Shown: in pieces, positions 43,682 to 58,118 of the stretch
Layout: each line of letters starts with the position of its first letter
How positions within the stretch are numbered: position 1 is the first letter of the stretch
Origin: Actinomycetota bacterium
Lineage (GTDB): Bacteria > Actinomycetota > Actinomycetes > Actinomycetales > Dermatophilaceae
Assembly (NCBI GenBank): GCA_020160805.1
Contig: JAIUPO010000003.1
Location: 152,706 to 216,705, forward strand
DNA: 64,000 bases
Direction of reading: 5' to 3'
Position numbers and translations under genes: made by a program
Notes under the pieces: model-generated
The model's input: only the letters and a program-made list of their open reading frames with translations
Databases searched by the model: none
Told to the model about the DNA's origin: nothing

Positions 43682-45067
43682 GTGACAGAACAGCTGGTCG
43701 GGTGGGCGCGGCACCATGCCGCCGTTGAGGGGCTGCGCGCGCAATTGGCCGGTATGCCGCCCGGCAGCCCCGTCCGTCTCGCGAAGCGCACCTCGAATCT
43801 CTTCCGCCCGCGCGGCAGCACCGGCGTCGCCGGCCTGGACGTCTCGGACCTCGCAGGAGTCATCGAGATCGACCCAGGCATACGAGTGGCCCAGGTCCAG
43901 GGCATGTGCACCTATGAGAGCCTCGTCGACGCCACCTTGCCGCACGGGCTCATGCCCTACGTCGTCCCGCAACTGAAGACGATCACCCTCGGCGGGGCCG
44001 TCACGGGACTCGGCATCGAGTCGTCGTCCTATCGCGCCGGCCTGCCCCACGAGTCGGTGCGCGAACTCGACATCCTGACCGGCGCCGGCGAGATCCTCAC
44101 GGCGAGCGACACCGAGCGGCCCGACCTGTTTCGCGCCTTCCCCAATTCGTATGGTTCATTGGGCTATAGCGTCCGCATCGCCATCGACCTGGCCCCCGTG
44201 CAGCCCTATGTCCGTCTCCGGCACCTTCGCTGTCACTCCGTGGCGGACCTGGTCCAGGAGCTCGAAAACCTTTTGGCGACAAGGACGTTCGACGGCGAAC
44301 GCTTCGACTTCCTCGATGGTGTCGTCTTCTCGCCGAGCGAGAGCTACCTGATCGTCGCCACCTTCACAGACAGCGCTCCGTACACCTCGGACTACACGCA
44401 TCGGCGGATTTATTACCGCTCGATCCAGCAGCGCGACGAGGACTATCTCAGCGTGCGCGACTACATCTGGCGCTGGGACACCGACTGGTTCTGGTGCTCA
44501 CGCGGGCTCTTCGTGCAGAAGCCGGCGGTGCGCCGCGTCATACCCAAGAGGCTCTTGCGCAGCGAGGTCTATGGCAAGGTCATCCGCTTCGAGAACCGGC
44601 ATGGCTGGTATGCCGCACTCCAGCAGCGTCGCGGCGGGTTGCCGAAGGAGCGCGTGGTTCAGGATGTCGAGATCCCGCTCGAACGCACCGAGGAGTTCCT
44701 CGCGTGGTTCCTCGACACGATCCCGATCGAGCCGATCTGGTTGTGCCCCATCAGGCTTCGCGACACGTCCCATGGCTCGCGTCCGTGGCCGCTCTACCCA
44801 CTCACGACCGGCAGGGACTATGTCAATGTGGGCTTTTGGTCCGCAGTCGACATCCTCCCGGGTGCCACGGATGGTGATGTCAACCGCGCCATCGAGCACC
44901 AGGTGCACGCGCTTGACGGCCACAAATCGCTGTACTCGGATTCCTACTACGACGAGGACACCTTCGGGTCCCTCTATGGCGGTGAGGAGTATGCCCGCGT
45001 GAAGAAGATCTACGATCCGCACTCGCGCCTGCCGGGCCTGTATGCCAAGGCCGTGGGCCGGCGATGA
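43682..45067 (+). CDS. tmsA: FAD-dependent oxidoreductase, TmsA-like (10-methyl fatty acid synthesis)
   Basis: A 461-residue FAD-linked oxidase-fold protein starting at GTG 43682 after GGGGAGG. The FAD-binding half includes RLAKRTSNLFRPR, VAQVQGMCTYESLVDATLPHGLMPYVVPQLKTITLGGAVTGLGIESSSYRAG; the C-terminal half has VKIRFENRHGW-like text and a long aromatic-rich domain as in DHCR24-like reductases (Rv0449c group). It overlaps a cyclopropane-synthase-like methyltransferase gene by 4 nt. In known systems the methyltransferase makes a 10-methylene acyl chain and this partner reduces it to 10-methylstearate; this role is inferred from the pairing. Confidence 0.72.
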   Translation: MTEQLVGWARHHAAVEGLRAQLAGMPPGSPVRLAKRTSNLFRPRGSTGVAGLDVSDLAGVIEIDPGIRVAQVQGMCTYESLVDATLPHGLMPYVVPQLKTITLGGAVTGLGIESSSYRAGLPHESVRELDILTGAGEILTASDTERPDLFRAFPNSYGSLGYSVRIAIDLAPVQPYVRLRHLRCHSVADLVQELENLLATRTFDGERFDFLDGVVFSPSESYLIVATFTDSAPYTSDYTHRRIYYRSIQQRDEDYLSVRDYIWRWDTDWFWCSRGLFVQKPAVRRVIPKRLLRSEVYGKVIRFENRHGWYAALQQRRGGLPKERVVQDVEIPLERTEEFLAWFLDTIPIEPIWLCPIRLRDTSHGSRPWPLYPLTTGRDYVNVGFWSAVDILPGATDGDVNRAIEHQVHALDGHKSLYSDSYYDEDTFGSLYGGEEYARVKKIYDPHSRLPGLYAKAVGRR

Positions 45068-46341
45068 GCCTCACGATCGGGGCAATCGTCGATCAGATCT
45101 TCGGCGAGTCCGCACCCTTCTTGCTCCGGGCGTATGACGGGTCGTCGAGTTCCAATGTCTCTGCGCCGGTCGTGCTGCACCTGAAGACCGAGCGCGGCTT
45201 GCGTTATCTGGTCAGCGCGCCGGGGGAACTCGGAGTAGTTCGGGCCTATGTGCAGGGCGACCTGGACATCGACGGTCTCGATGAGGGCGACCCCTACGAT
45301 CTCATCGACCAGCTCAAGGATGCCCTCGCGGTTCGGGTGCCTAAGCCGCGCAAGGTCACGGAGATCCTTGCGAGCCTCGGCCCGCGGATGTTCATCCCGC
45401 CGGAGCTTCCGGAGCTCGAGAACCCACCGGGGTGGCGCCGGTTGGCCGAGGGTCTGCGGCATTCCAAAAGCCGTGACGCACAGGCCATCTCGCATCACTA
45501 TGACGTCAGCAATGCGTTCTACGAATTGGTGCTCGGGCCGTCCATGGCCTACACCTGCGCCTGCTATCCGCGCGCTGACGCGAGCTTGGAAGAGGCTCAA
45601 GCGCACAAGTTCGATTTGGTCTGCCGCAAGCTCGGCCTCCAGCCAGGGATGCGCTTGCTAGATGTCGGCTGCGGCTGGGGCGGCATGGTCCGCCACGCCG
45701 TGCAGCACTATGGCGTCCGGGCCATCGGCGTGACGCTTTCCGGGGAGCAGGCGGCATACGGCCAGCAGTGGATCGCCCGGGACGGCCTCGCCGACCGCGC
45801 GCAGATCCGGCATAGCGACTATCGCGATGTCACCGAGTCCGACTTCGATGCGATCTCCTCCATCGGGCTGACCGAACACATCGGCGTCAAGAACTATCCC
45901 GGCTACTTCGCCTTCCTCCACGAGCGGCTCGCGGACGGCGGGCGGCTGCTCAATCACTCGATCACCCGGCCGAGCACGGCGCACGGATCGATCATGCGGG
46001 GCGGGTTCATCAACCGCTATGTCTTCCCCGACGGAGAGTTGGCGCCCGTCGGGACGATCATCACGGCGATGGCCGATCAAGGTTTCGAGATCCGGCACAC
46101 CGAGGACCTGCGCGAGCACTACGCCCGCACCTGCCGCGCCTGGGCGCGCAATCTCAGCACGAACTATGACGCCGCCGTCGCCGAGGCGGGTCGCAGCACG
46201 GCGCGGGTGTGGGGGCTCTATCTCGCCGGCAGTTCGCTCGGCTTCGCGCGCAACGAGATTCAACTGCACCAAGTGCTCGGGCAAAAGGTCGGGCCGGGGG
46301 GAGCGGCGGCATACCCCCTGCGGCCGCGCTTCGAGGACTGA
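45064..46341 (+). CDS. tmsB: Cyclopropane-fatty-acyl-phospholipid synthase family methyltransferase, TmsB-like
   Basis: A 425-residue SAM methyltransferase starting at ATG 45064, overlapping tmsA. An N-terminal domain (~1-130; VVRAYVQGDLDIDG) precedes the catalytic core: AISHHYDVSNAFYELVLGPSMAYTCACYP, motif I LLDVGCGWGGMVRHAV, TLSGEQAAYGQ and EHIGVKNYPGYF. These are the CFA/UfaA1-family motifs. It would transfer a methyl group to the double bond of oleoyl phospholipids. Pairing with the FAD protein favours methyl-branched (tuberculostearic) rather than cyclopropane products. Confidence 0.78.
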   Translation: MSLTIGAIVDQIFGESAPFLLRAYDGSSSSNVSAPVVLHLKTERGLRYLVSAPGELGVVRAYVQGDLDIDGLDEGDPYDLIDQLKDALAVRVPKPRKVTEILASLGPRMFIPPELPELENPPGWRRLAEGLRHSKSRDAQAISHHYDVSNAFYELVLGPSMAYTCACYPRADASLEEAQAHKFDLVCRKLGLQPGMRLLDVGCGWGGMVRHAVQHYGVRAIGVTLSGEQAAYGQQWIARDGLADRAQIRHSDYRDVTESDFDAISSIGLTEHIGVKNYPGYFAFLHERLADGGRLLNHSITRPSTAHGSIMRGGFINRYVFPDGELAPVGTIITAMADQGFEIRHTEDLREHYARTCRAWARNLSTNYDAAVAEAGRSTARVWGLYLAGSSLGFARNEIQLHQVLGQKVGPGGAAAYPLRPRFED

Positions 46342-46372
46342 AACTCGTATGCCGCCCGCCCACCCGCCCACG

Positions 46373-47532
<1,160 letters not shown>

Positions 47533-47533
<1 letters not shown>

Positions 47534-50058
47534 TGCGTATTCCCGTCGATTGGTTGCGGGAGTATGTCGAGGTGCCGGCCGATGCGCGCGGCCTCGACAT
47601 CGCTGCCTCGCTGGTGCAGGTGGGCCTGGAAGAGGAGGGCTTGCACGGCGGGGACATCACCGGTCCCCTCGTCGTCGGCCGCGTCCTGACGATGGAGCCC
47701 GAGCCGCAAAAGAATGGCAAGACGATCAACTGGTGCACGGTCGACGTCGGCGCTGCCAACGGCACCGGCGAACCGCAGGGAATCGTCTGTGGCGCACACA
47801 ATTTCGCGCCTGGTGATCTCGTGGTCTGCATCCTGCCCGGCGGTGTCTTGCCCGGCGGCTTCGCCATCTCGGCGCGCAAGACCTATGGCCACGTCTCGTC
47901 CGGCATGATCTGCTCGGTCCGCGAACTCGGCATCGGCGAGGACCATGACGGCATCCTGGTCCTGACCGACCGGCCCGATGCCGCATCGCTGGTGCCCGGG
48001 CAGGACGCCATCCCGTTGCTCGGTTTGGACCGCGAGACCGTCGAGGTCAATGTCACCCCGGATCGCGGCTACTGCTTCTCGATTCGCGGTGTGGCACGGG
48101 AGTATTCGCACGCCACCGGGGCCCGCTTCACCGATCCGGTGCTCGCCCTGGCCGCGGCCGCTCCGGCCGCGAATGGGGATGGGTATGCCGTCGAGCTGGC
48201 CGATGATGCCCCGATCCGCGGGCGGCAGGGCTGCAGTCGGTATGTCGCCCGCATCGTGCGCGGCATCGACGTGAGCGCGCCCACGCCCGCGTGGATGGCC
48301 GCCCGGCTCACCGAGGCGGGGATGCGTCCGATTTCGCTGCCGGTCGATGTGACGAATTACGTCATGCTCGGCCTTGGACAGCCGTTGCATGCCTTCGATC
48401 TGGCCACCCTGAACGGGCCGATCGTGGTGCGCCGGGCCCGTGCCGGGGAGTCCATGACGACCCTCGATGATGTGACCCGCACGCTGGACCCGACCGATCT
48501 GCTCATCACCGATTCTGGCGCCGACCGGGCGTTGGCCATCGCCGGCGTTATGGGTGGTGCGGACACCGAGATCTCGTCTGTGACGACGGACGTTCTGATC
48601 GAGGCGGCGCACTTCGATGCCGTCTCCATTGCGCGCTCCGCCCGACGGCACAAGCTGCCGTCGGAGGCCTCGCGCCGATTCGAGCGCGGAGTCGATCCCC
48701 AATTGGCAGCTGCCGCAGCACAATTGGCAGTCGCTCTGTTGGTCGAGCATGGTGGCGGTGTGGCCGATGCCGGGGTGACGGATGTCGGTGATCCGATCAC
48801 GACCGCGCCGATCGACCTTGATCTGGAGCTGCCGTCGCGTCTCGTCGGAGTCGACTACTCCCCGGACCGGGTCGTTGCGGTCCTCACCGAGATCGGCTGC
48901 ACCGTCCAGCGTGACGGCGAGCGAGCAGTGGTCACCCCGCCGTCTTGGCGGCCGGATCTGCGCAACCAGCCCGATCTGGCGGAGGAAGTCGCCCGGATCG
49001 ATGGGTATGCCCGCATCCCCTCCGTCTTGCCCTCGCCCCCGGTCGGCTCCGGATTGACCCACGGTCAGCGGGTGCGACGCCTCGTCGCCAACCTCCTTGC
49101 CGCACAGGGCTACTCCGAGGTCTGGAATGCGCCCTTCGTGGGTGACGACCGGCATGCTGCCCTCGGGTATGACGTCTCCGCCGCCCGGGCGCGCACCGTG
49201 CGGCTAGCCAATCCGCTCTCGGACGAAGCGCCCTTGTTGCGGATTTCGCTGCTGTCGACGCTCGTGGATTCGTTGCGCCGCAACATTTCTCGCGGGTTCA
49301 AGGATGTCGCCCTCTTCGAGACCGGTCTCGTGCTCGCGCTGGAGGGCGCTCAGTCGCAGGCGCCCACCGAGGATGTCGGAGTGCTGCCGTCGGCGGAGGT
49401 GCTTTCGCGGATCCGCGATGCCGTCCCGCCCCAGCCCCGACACGTCGCTTTCCTCCTCGCCGGGGATCGCGATCGCTCGGGAGTCTGGGGTGCAGGTCGG
49501 CCGGCGGACATCTGGGACGCGCTGGAAACGGCATACGGCATCACCACGGCACTCGGTCTCACGGCCCGGGCGGTGGCCGACAACGCCATGCCCTTCCACC
49601 CGGGCCGGTGCGCTCGGATCGAGCTGACCGATGGCACTTTCCTTGGCCATGTCGGCGAGTTGCACCCGAAAGTCGTTGCGGCCCTGGGCCTTCCGGCCCG
49701 GACGATTGCGGCCGAGTTGATCGTCGACGCGCTGATCGCCGCGAGTGGCGAGCCCGCACAGGCTGTGACCTTGAGTGGTTTTCCGATCGCCAACACCGAT
49801 GTAGCGCTCGTCGTCGATGAGTCAGTGGTCGCGGCCGATGTTGAGGCGGCGCTTCGCCAGGGTGCTGGCGAGTTGTTGGAGTCGCTGACGCTCTTCGACA
49901 TCTATCGTGGCGCGCAGGCGGGGGAGGGCAAGAAGTCGCTGGCATACCGTCTCGCCTTCCGGGCCCCCGACCGCACCCTGACGACCGACGAGGTCAGCGC
50001 GCTGCGCGACCGAGCCGTCGCCGCGGCTGCCAAGGCCACCGGCGCCATCCAGCGCTGA
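47533..50058 (+). CDS. pheT: Phenylalanyl-tRNA synthetase beta subunit
   Basis: An 841-residue subunit with ATG 47533 overlapping the pheS stop by one base. Domains in order: tRNA-binding OB fold (~40-150, IVCGAHNFAPGDLVVCILPG), B3/B4 editing domain with LPVDVTNYVMLGLGQPLHAFDL, B5 domain (SRLVGVDYSPDRVVAVLTEIGC), the inactive synthetase-like core and a C-terminal anticodon-binding ferredoxin-like domain (SLTLFDIYRGAQAGEGKKSLAYRLAFRAPDRTLT). Together with PheS it charges tRNA-Phe and edits mischarged Tyr. Confidence 0.95.
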
Positions 50059-50121
50059 TCGGCCCTCGCGGCGAGCCCTCAGCCGTCGAGCCGCCTTCTC
50101 GAACTTGCCCGCCGGCGAGCC

Positions 50122-50219
50122 GAGCGGGGTCTGTGAGTGGGAGCGGGGCTATATCCCCCCATCCACTCACGGACCCCGCTCTGCTCGTCACAAACCCCGC
50201 TCCCCTTCACAAACCCCGC
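50122..50219. repeat. Large hairpin and GAGCGGGG box cluster after pheT
   Basis: GAGCGGGGTCTGTGAGTGG (50122-50140) pairs with 50163-50181 over 19 bp with one G-U, around a 22-nt loop that can itself fold (GGGG/CCCC). Two more units, CACAAACCCCGCTCC, follow at ~50190 and ~50209. In total GAGCGGGG or its complement occurs five times. The hairpin probably terminates pheT; the extra copies may be an operator for the toxin gene downstream. Confidence 0.7.
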
Positions 50220-50337
50220 TCCGCTGGGCCCACCAGTGGTCATACCCAGATGCCGCGGCCCATGAGGCGGGCCAGGATTCTTCTTCTCGCTTCGCGGTGG
50301 CTGCGGCGTCCAGGGTTCTCGAGGTGCCGGGCGACGA

Positions 50338-50685
50338 ATGGTAAGGCGTGGCCAGATCTATTGGTGCGACCTGGCTCCGGCGGTGGGGAGCGCGCCCGCC
50401 AAGCGTCGCCCGGTGCTGGTCATCTCCGACGATCGCTACAACCGCAGCAGGCTGGCCACCGTGATCGTCGCGACGCTCACCACCAACACGGGCCTCGCCG
50501 CCATGCCGGGAAATGTGTTCCTGTCGTCGACGTCGACGGGGCTGCCCCGCGACAGCGTGGTGAATGTGACGGCGCTCGCGACGCTCGATCGGCGATCGCT
50601 GGATGAGCATCCTGCGGGTGGAGTGCCCGAGCACCTCATGGATGAGGTCGATTCGGGCTTACGGCAAGTGCTGGGTCTCGCATAG
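50338..50685 (+). CDS. MazF/PemK-family endoribonuclease toxin
   Basis: A 115-residue toxin with the family start MVRRGQIYWCDLAPAVGSAPAKRRPVLVISDDRYN and the later RDSVVNVTALATLDRRSL. These SH3-like proteins cleave mRNA at short motifs. No intact antitoxin is found: the region 50220-50340 has only an open frame ending VLEVPGDEW, whose TAA overlaps the toxin ATG exactly as antitoxin-toxin junctions do, so the antitoxin may be a worn remnant or a short unrecognised protein. Confidence 0.85.
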   Translation: MVRRGQIYWCDLAPAVGSAPAKRRPVLVISDDRYNRSRLATVIVATLTTNTGLAAMPGNVFLSSTSTGLPRDSVVNVTALATLDRRSLDEHPAGGVPEHLMDEVDSGLRQVLGLA

Positions 50686-51777
<1,092 letters not shown>

Positions 51778-51793
51778 GCGGCAGGAGATAGAT

Positions 51794-52945
51794 ATGTCCG
51801 TCACGCACCCCGCGGGCTTCCGCGCCGCGGGCATTACCGCTGGCCTGAAAGCCAGCGGCAAGCCCGACCTCGCCCTGGTCGTCAACGACGGGCCACAGCA
51901 CACGGCGGCCGCTGTCTTCACCTCGAACCGCGTCGAGGCCGCGCCGGTCACCTGGTCGCGCCAAGTCCTCGCCGACGCCCGCGTCGACGCGGTGATCCTC
52001 AACTCCGGCGGCGCCAATGCGTGCACCGGCCACCAGGGCTTCCAGGACACCCATCGGACGGCCGAGAAGGTCGCCGAACTCCTCGGCCTCTCAGCCGGCG
52101 ATATCGCCGTCTGCTCCACCGGACTGATCGGTGAGTTGCTCCCGATGGATCTGCTGCTCGCGGGCTGCGAAAGCGCCGCTGCCGCCTTGTCTGGTAGCGG
52201 GGGAGCGGACGCCGCGACCGCCATCATGACCACCGACACGGTCTCGAAGCAGGCGCTCTACGAAGCCGACGGCTGGAGCGTCGGCGGCATGGCCAAGGGC
52301 GCGGGCATGCTCGCGCCCGGCCTGGCGACCATGCTGGTCGTCCTGACGACTGATGCCGTGGCCGATTCCGAAGACCTCGCCGCGGCCCTGCGTGCGGCCA
52401 CCAGCCGCACCTTCGATCGGGTCGATTCCGATGGCTGTATGTCGACCAATGACACGGTGATCGCCCTGGCGTCGGGAGCGTCCGGCATACCCGTGCCTGG
52501 TCATGGACTGGAACGAGCCCTGACCGAGGTGTGCGCCGATCTCGCACTGCAACTGGTCCGCGACGCCGAAGGTGCAGCGCACGATATCCGGATCGATATC
52601 GTCTCTGCCGCAACGGAAGCCGACGCCTTGGAGGTTGGGCGCGCCATCGCGCGCAGCAATCTCTTCAAGTGTGCGATCTTCGGCCGGGACCCGAACTGGG
52701 GACGCATCCTCGCCGCCGTCGGCACCACCTCCGCGGCCTTCGATCCCACCGCGCTCGATGTCGCCATCAATGGGGTGACCGTGTGCCGCGCCAGCGGCGT
52801 CGGCGACGACCGGAACCTCGTCGACCTGTCCGCTCGCGATGTGCACATCGTGGTTCACCTCAACGCGGGGGAGGCCGCGGCGACCATCTGGACCAATGAC
52901 CTCACGCACGACTACGTCCACGAGAACTCCGCCTACAGCACGTGA
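51794..52945 (+). CDS. argJ: Bifunctional ornithine acetyltransferase / N-acetylglutamate synthase
   Basis: A 383-residue self-cleaving enzyme that recycles the acetyl group from acetylornithine to glutamate. The autocleavage site is the Thr in [21 protein letters not shown]. Further motifs: [48 protein letters not shown] and a C-terminal [19 protein letters not shown] 51794 follows CAGGAGATAG. Its presence implies the cyclic acetyl pathway. The stop overlaps the argB start (GTGA). Confidence 0.95.
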   Translation: MSVTHPAGFRAAGITAGLKASGKPDLALVVNDGPQHTAAAVFTSNRVEAAPVTWSRQVLADARVDAVILNSGGANACTGHQGFQDTHRTAEKVAELLGLSAGDIAVCSTGLIGELLPMDLLLAGCESAAAALSGSGGADAATAIMTTDTVSKQALYEADGWSVGGMAKGAGMLAPGLATMLVVLTTDAVADSEDLAAALRAATSRTFDRVDSDGCMSTNDTVIALASGASGIPVPGHGLERALTEVCADLALQLVRDAEGAAHDIRIDIVSAATEADALEVGRAIARSNLFKCAIFGRDPNWGRILAAVGTTSAAFDPTALDVAINGVTVCRASGVGDDRNLVDLSARDVHIVVHLNAGEAAATIWTNDLTHDYVHENSAYST

Positions 52946-53955
52946 TCGCGAGCAACCAGACCATGACCGGCGCACATCTGACCGGCACCACCAAACGGGC
53001 AGCCCCAGACGCCGCCGCGATCGCCGCAGCCCAGGCCAAGGCCGCGACATTGGCGGAAGCACTGCCCTGGCTCGAGCAATTCCGGGACGCGCTCGTCGTC
53101 GTCAAATATGGCGGCAATGCGATGACCGACCGATCTCTGCAAGAAGCATTCGCCCAGGACATCGCCTTCATGCGCTTCGCCGGCCTGCGCGTCGTCGTCG
53201 TGCACGGCGGCGGGCCGCAAATCAAGACGATGCTCACCCGCCTGGGGATCGCGAGTGAGTTCAAGGGCGGACTGCGCATCACCACGCCCGAGACCATGGA
53301 CGTCGTCCGCATGGTGCTGACCGGCCAGGTCGGCCGGGAACTTGTTGGCCTGCTCAACCAGCACGGCCCGATTGCTGTCGGCCTCTCCGGTGAGGACGCG
53401 GCGCTCTTCGGCGCCCGTCGTCGTGGCGTCATCGTCGACGGCATCGAGCACGACATCGGGCTCGTCGGTGACGTCGTTGAAGTCAATCCGTCTGCGGTGC
53501 AAGACATTCTGGCCACCGGTCGGATTCCGGTCGTTTCGACCGTCGCCCCGGATCTCGATGCCGACGGCCAGGTCCTCAATGTCAATGCCGACACGGCCGC
53601 GGCCGCGCTGGCGTCGGCGCTTGGCGCCCGCAAGCTCGTCGTCCTCACCGATGTCGAGGGTGTGTATGCCGCGTGGCCCGACCGCGACAGCCTCCTGTCC
53701 GCAATGGACCTCACGGCGGCTCGGGATCTGCTGAGCAGGGTTGACGAGGGCATGATCCCGAAGCTCGAGGCCTGCATCGCTGCGGTGGAGGGCGGGGTTC
53801 CCCAGGCGCACGTGATCGACGGCCGTCAGCCGCACTCACTACTGCTGGAAGTCTTCACCTCCGAAGGCATCGGGACGATGATCGTTCCGGACACGGCACA
53901 CTCCGCATCAGACGAGCTGCCGAATCACTCTGGGACACAAGGAGTTCAGCTATGA
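52942..53955 (+). CDS. argB: Acetylglutamate kinase
   Basis: A 337-residue amino acid kinase that phosphorylates N-acetylglutamate and is usually the arginine-inhibited control step. Motifs: [53 protein letters not shown], and [16 protein letters not shown]. The N-terminal ~40 residues ([24 protein letters not shown]) are a nonconserved extension, so a later start is possible, but GTG 52942 overlaps the argJ stop. argD overlaps the end by 4 nt. Confidence 0.94.
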   Translation: MIASNQTMTGAHLTGTTKRAAPDAAAIAAAQAKAATLAEALPWLEQFRDALVVVKYGGNAMTDRSLQEAFAQDIAFMRFAGLRVVVVHGGGPQIKTMLTRLGIASEFKGGLRITTPETMDVVRMVLTGQVGRELVGLLNQHGPIAVGLSGEDAALFGARRRGVIVDGIEHDIGLVGDVVEVNPSAVQDILATGRIPVVSTVAPDLDADGQVLNVNADTAAAALASALGARKLVVLTDVEGVYAAWPDRDSLLSAMDLTAARDLLSRVDEGMIPKLEACIAAVEGGVPQAHVIDGRQPHSLLLEVFTSEGIGTMIVPDTAHSASDELPNHSGTQGVQL

Positions 53956-55139
53956 CCGCCAACGCAGAACTCCTCGGCCGCTATGGCGATGCCTTGCTCG
54001 GCGTCTTCGGCACCCCGGCGCTCGTGATCGAGCGCGGCGAAGGCTGCTACGTCTGGGGTGCCGACGGCAAGCGCTATCTCGACCTGCTCGCCGGCATAGC
54101 TGTCAACGCCCTCGGACACAACCACCCCGAGATCGTCGGTGCCGTCTCGAAGCAGGTCGGCGAGGTCGTGCACGTCTCCAACTTCTTCACGACGCGAGCC
54201 CAGATCGGCCTGGCCGAGGCACTCCTGAAGGCCGCTGGTGCCCCCGACGGGTCTCGCGTCTTCTTCACCAATTCCGGCACCGAATCGATGGAGGCGGCGA
54301 TCAAACTTGCACGTCGCACCGGCCGGCCCGGGATCATCGCCGCGCAGGGCGCCTTCCACGGGCGAAGCACCGGCGCGCTGGCGCTGACGGCCAAGGCGGC
54401 ATACCGCGAGCCCTTCGAGCCCCTCCTCCCCGGGGTGAAGCACATCCCGTATGGCGATGCGGACGCCCTCGCCGGCGCGCTGACACCGGAGGTGGGAGCC
54501 GTTGTCCTGGAGCCTATTCAGGGCGAGGCGGGCGTCATCGAGCCGCCTGAAGGCTATCTGCAGCGGGTCCGCGAACTGACCCGCATGGCCGGCGTCTTGA
54601 TGATCGTGGACGAGGTGCAGACCGGCATCGGCCGCACCGGCGACTGGTTCGCCTTCCAGTCCACGGGCATCGTCCCTGACGCCATCACGATCGCCAAGGG
54701 TCTCGGTGGCGGCGTGCCGATTGGCGCCCTGATGACCTTCGGGCCGGAGGTATCCGCGCTCCTCCAGCCCGGCATGCACGGGACGACCTTCGGTGGCAAC
54801 CCGCTCGCCTGTGCCGCTGGGCTCGCGGTCCTCGCCACGATCACCCGAGACGGCCTGCTAGAGAACGCAATACGCGTTGGCGATGCCTTTGCCGCTGCTG
54901 TGGTGGCGCTGGAGCATCCACTGATCTGCGGCGTGCGCGGTCGCGGACTCTTGCGGGGCATTTCCCTCACTGAGCCGATCGCGCCCGCGGTCGCGACCCT
55001 CGCCCGGGACGCCGGGTTCATCGTCAACCCCGTGGCGCCGGACACCCTGCGCCTCGCGCCGCCGCTGATCATCACGGCGGCCGAGCTGACCACTTTTGTC
55101 GATGCCCTCCCCGCCCTGCTAGATGCCGCCGCGGCCTGA
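53952..55139 (+). CDS. argD: Acetylornithine aminotransferase
   Basis: A 395-residue class III PLP aminotransferase. Motifs: [65 protein letters not shown] and the PLP-lysine motif [15 protein letters not shown]. It converts acetylglutamate semialdehyde to acetylornithine. ATG 53952 is inside the argB stop (ATGA). The argF start follows by 34 nt. Confidence 0.94.
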   Translation: MTANAELLGRYGDALLGVFGTPALVIERGEGCYVWGADGKRYLDLLAGIAVNALGHNHPEIVGAVSKQVGEVVHVSNFFTTRAQIGLAEALLKAAGAPDGSRVFFTNSGTESMEAAIKLARRTGRPGIIAAQGAFHGRSTGALALTAKAAYREPFEPLLPGVKHIPYGDADALAGALTPEVGAVVLEPIQGEAGVIEPPEGYLQRVRELTRMAGVLMIVDEVQTGIGRTGDWFAFQSTGIVPDAITIAKGLGGGVPIGALMTFGPEVSALLQPGMHGTTFGGNPLACAAGLAVLATITRDGLLENAIRVGDAFAAAVVALEHPLICGVRGRGLLRGISLTEPIAPAVATLARDAGFIVNPVAPDTLRLAPPLIITAAELTTFVDALPALLDAAAA

Positions 55140-55173
55140 GCCAACTGACCCCACCCGAAAGCCGCTGATCTGT

Positions 55174-56117
55174 ATGCCGATTCGCCACTTCCTCGCCGAC
55201 GACGACCTGACCCCGGACGAGCAGGCCGAGGTGCTGCGCCGGGCCATCGCGCTCAAGGCGGCACCCTTCAGCGAGCGCCCACTCGAGGGCCCGCAGGTTG
55301 TCTCCGTCCTCTTCGACAAGCCGACCTTGCGCACCCAGGTTTCCTTCGTCGGCGCTATCACCGGCCTCGGCGGCTACCCCCTGGTCGTGGACGCCAAACT
55401 CGCCCAAGTCGGTGAGCGGGAGTCGATCGCCGATGTCGCCCGCGTCCTCGGGCCGCAGTCACGCGCAATCGTCTGGCGCACCTACGGTCAGGACCGGATC
55501 GAGGAGATGGCACGGCACGCTGGTGTTCCCGTCGTCAACGCCCTCACCGACGATTACCACCCCTGCCAGATCCTCGCCGACCTGCAGACCATCCTCGAGC
55601 ACAAGGGCACCCTTGCCGGCCTGACGATGGCCTATGTCGGAGACGGCGCGAACAATATGGCCCACTCCTACCTTCTGGGTGGCGCGCTAGCCGGCATCCA
55701 CGTCCGCATCGGGACACCCGCCACGCATCAGCCCAAGTCCGCGATTCTCGCTCGCGCGCAAGCGATTTGCGCGCAAACCGGTGGATCGGTCCAGGTGGGT
55801 GACGACCCGATCGCCGCGGTCCACGGCGCCGATATCGTCATCACGGACACCTGGGTCTCGATGGGTATGGAGGCTGAGAAGGACGACCGGCAAGGCGCGG
55901 GCTCGCCCTTCGAAAAGTTCGCCGTGACGCCGGAACTGATGGGGCTGGCCGACCCGGCCGCGATCTTCCTGCACTGCTTGCCCGCCTACCGCGGGTACGA
56001 AGTCGCCGCCGAAGTTATCGACGGCCCGCAATCCGTCGTCTGGGATGAGGCAGAGAACCGCCTCCACGCGCAGAAAGCGGTCCTCGCGTTCCTGCTCGAG
56101 CAGTCGGAGCAGGACGT

Positions 56118-56121
<4 letters not shown>
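55174..56121 (+). CDS. argF: Ornithine carbamoyltransferase
   Basis: A 315-residue transcarbamoylase forming citrulline. The carbamoyl-phosphate loop reads [10 protein letters not shown] (residues 49-58), that is TLRT in place of the usual STRT; related actinobacterial sequences are known to vary here. [37 protein letters not shown] and the ornithine-site HCLPAYRG are all present. ATG 55174 is used; an in-frame ATG at 55123 inside argD would add 17 residues. argR starts in the last four bases. Confidence 0.93.
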
Positions 56122-58068
<1,947 letters not shown>

Positions 58069-58069
<1 letters not shown>

Positions 58070-58110
58070 GTACGACATTCGGCGGGTTCTGGGCCGCCGA
58101 ATGTCGTACT
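58069..58110 (+). terminator. Perfect 17-bp inverted repeat after argH
   Basis: AGTACGACATTCGGCGG (58069-58085) and CCGCCGAATGTCGTACT (58094-58110), loop of eight bases, followed by TTTG. The left arm starts in the last base of the argH stop codon. It is best read as the terminator of the arg operon; the right arm contains an ATG in frame with the glycosylase gene. Confidence 0.75.
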
Positions 58111-58118
58111 TTGCGAGG

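Noticed and set aside
50105..50344. A plus-strand frame before mazF as a full antitoxin gene
   Set aside because: Most of it crosses the pheT hairpin repeats and has no DNA-binding motif; only its last residues and overlap with the toxin start hint at an antitoxin relic.
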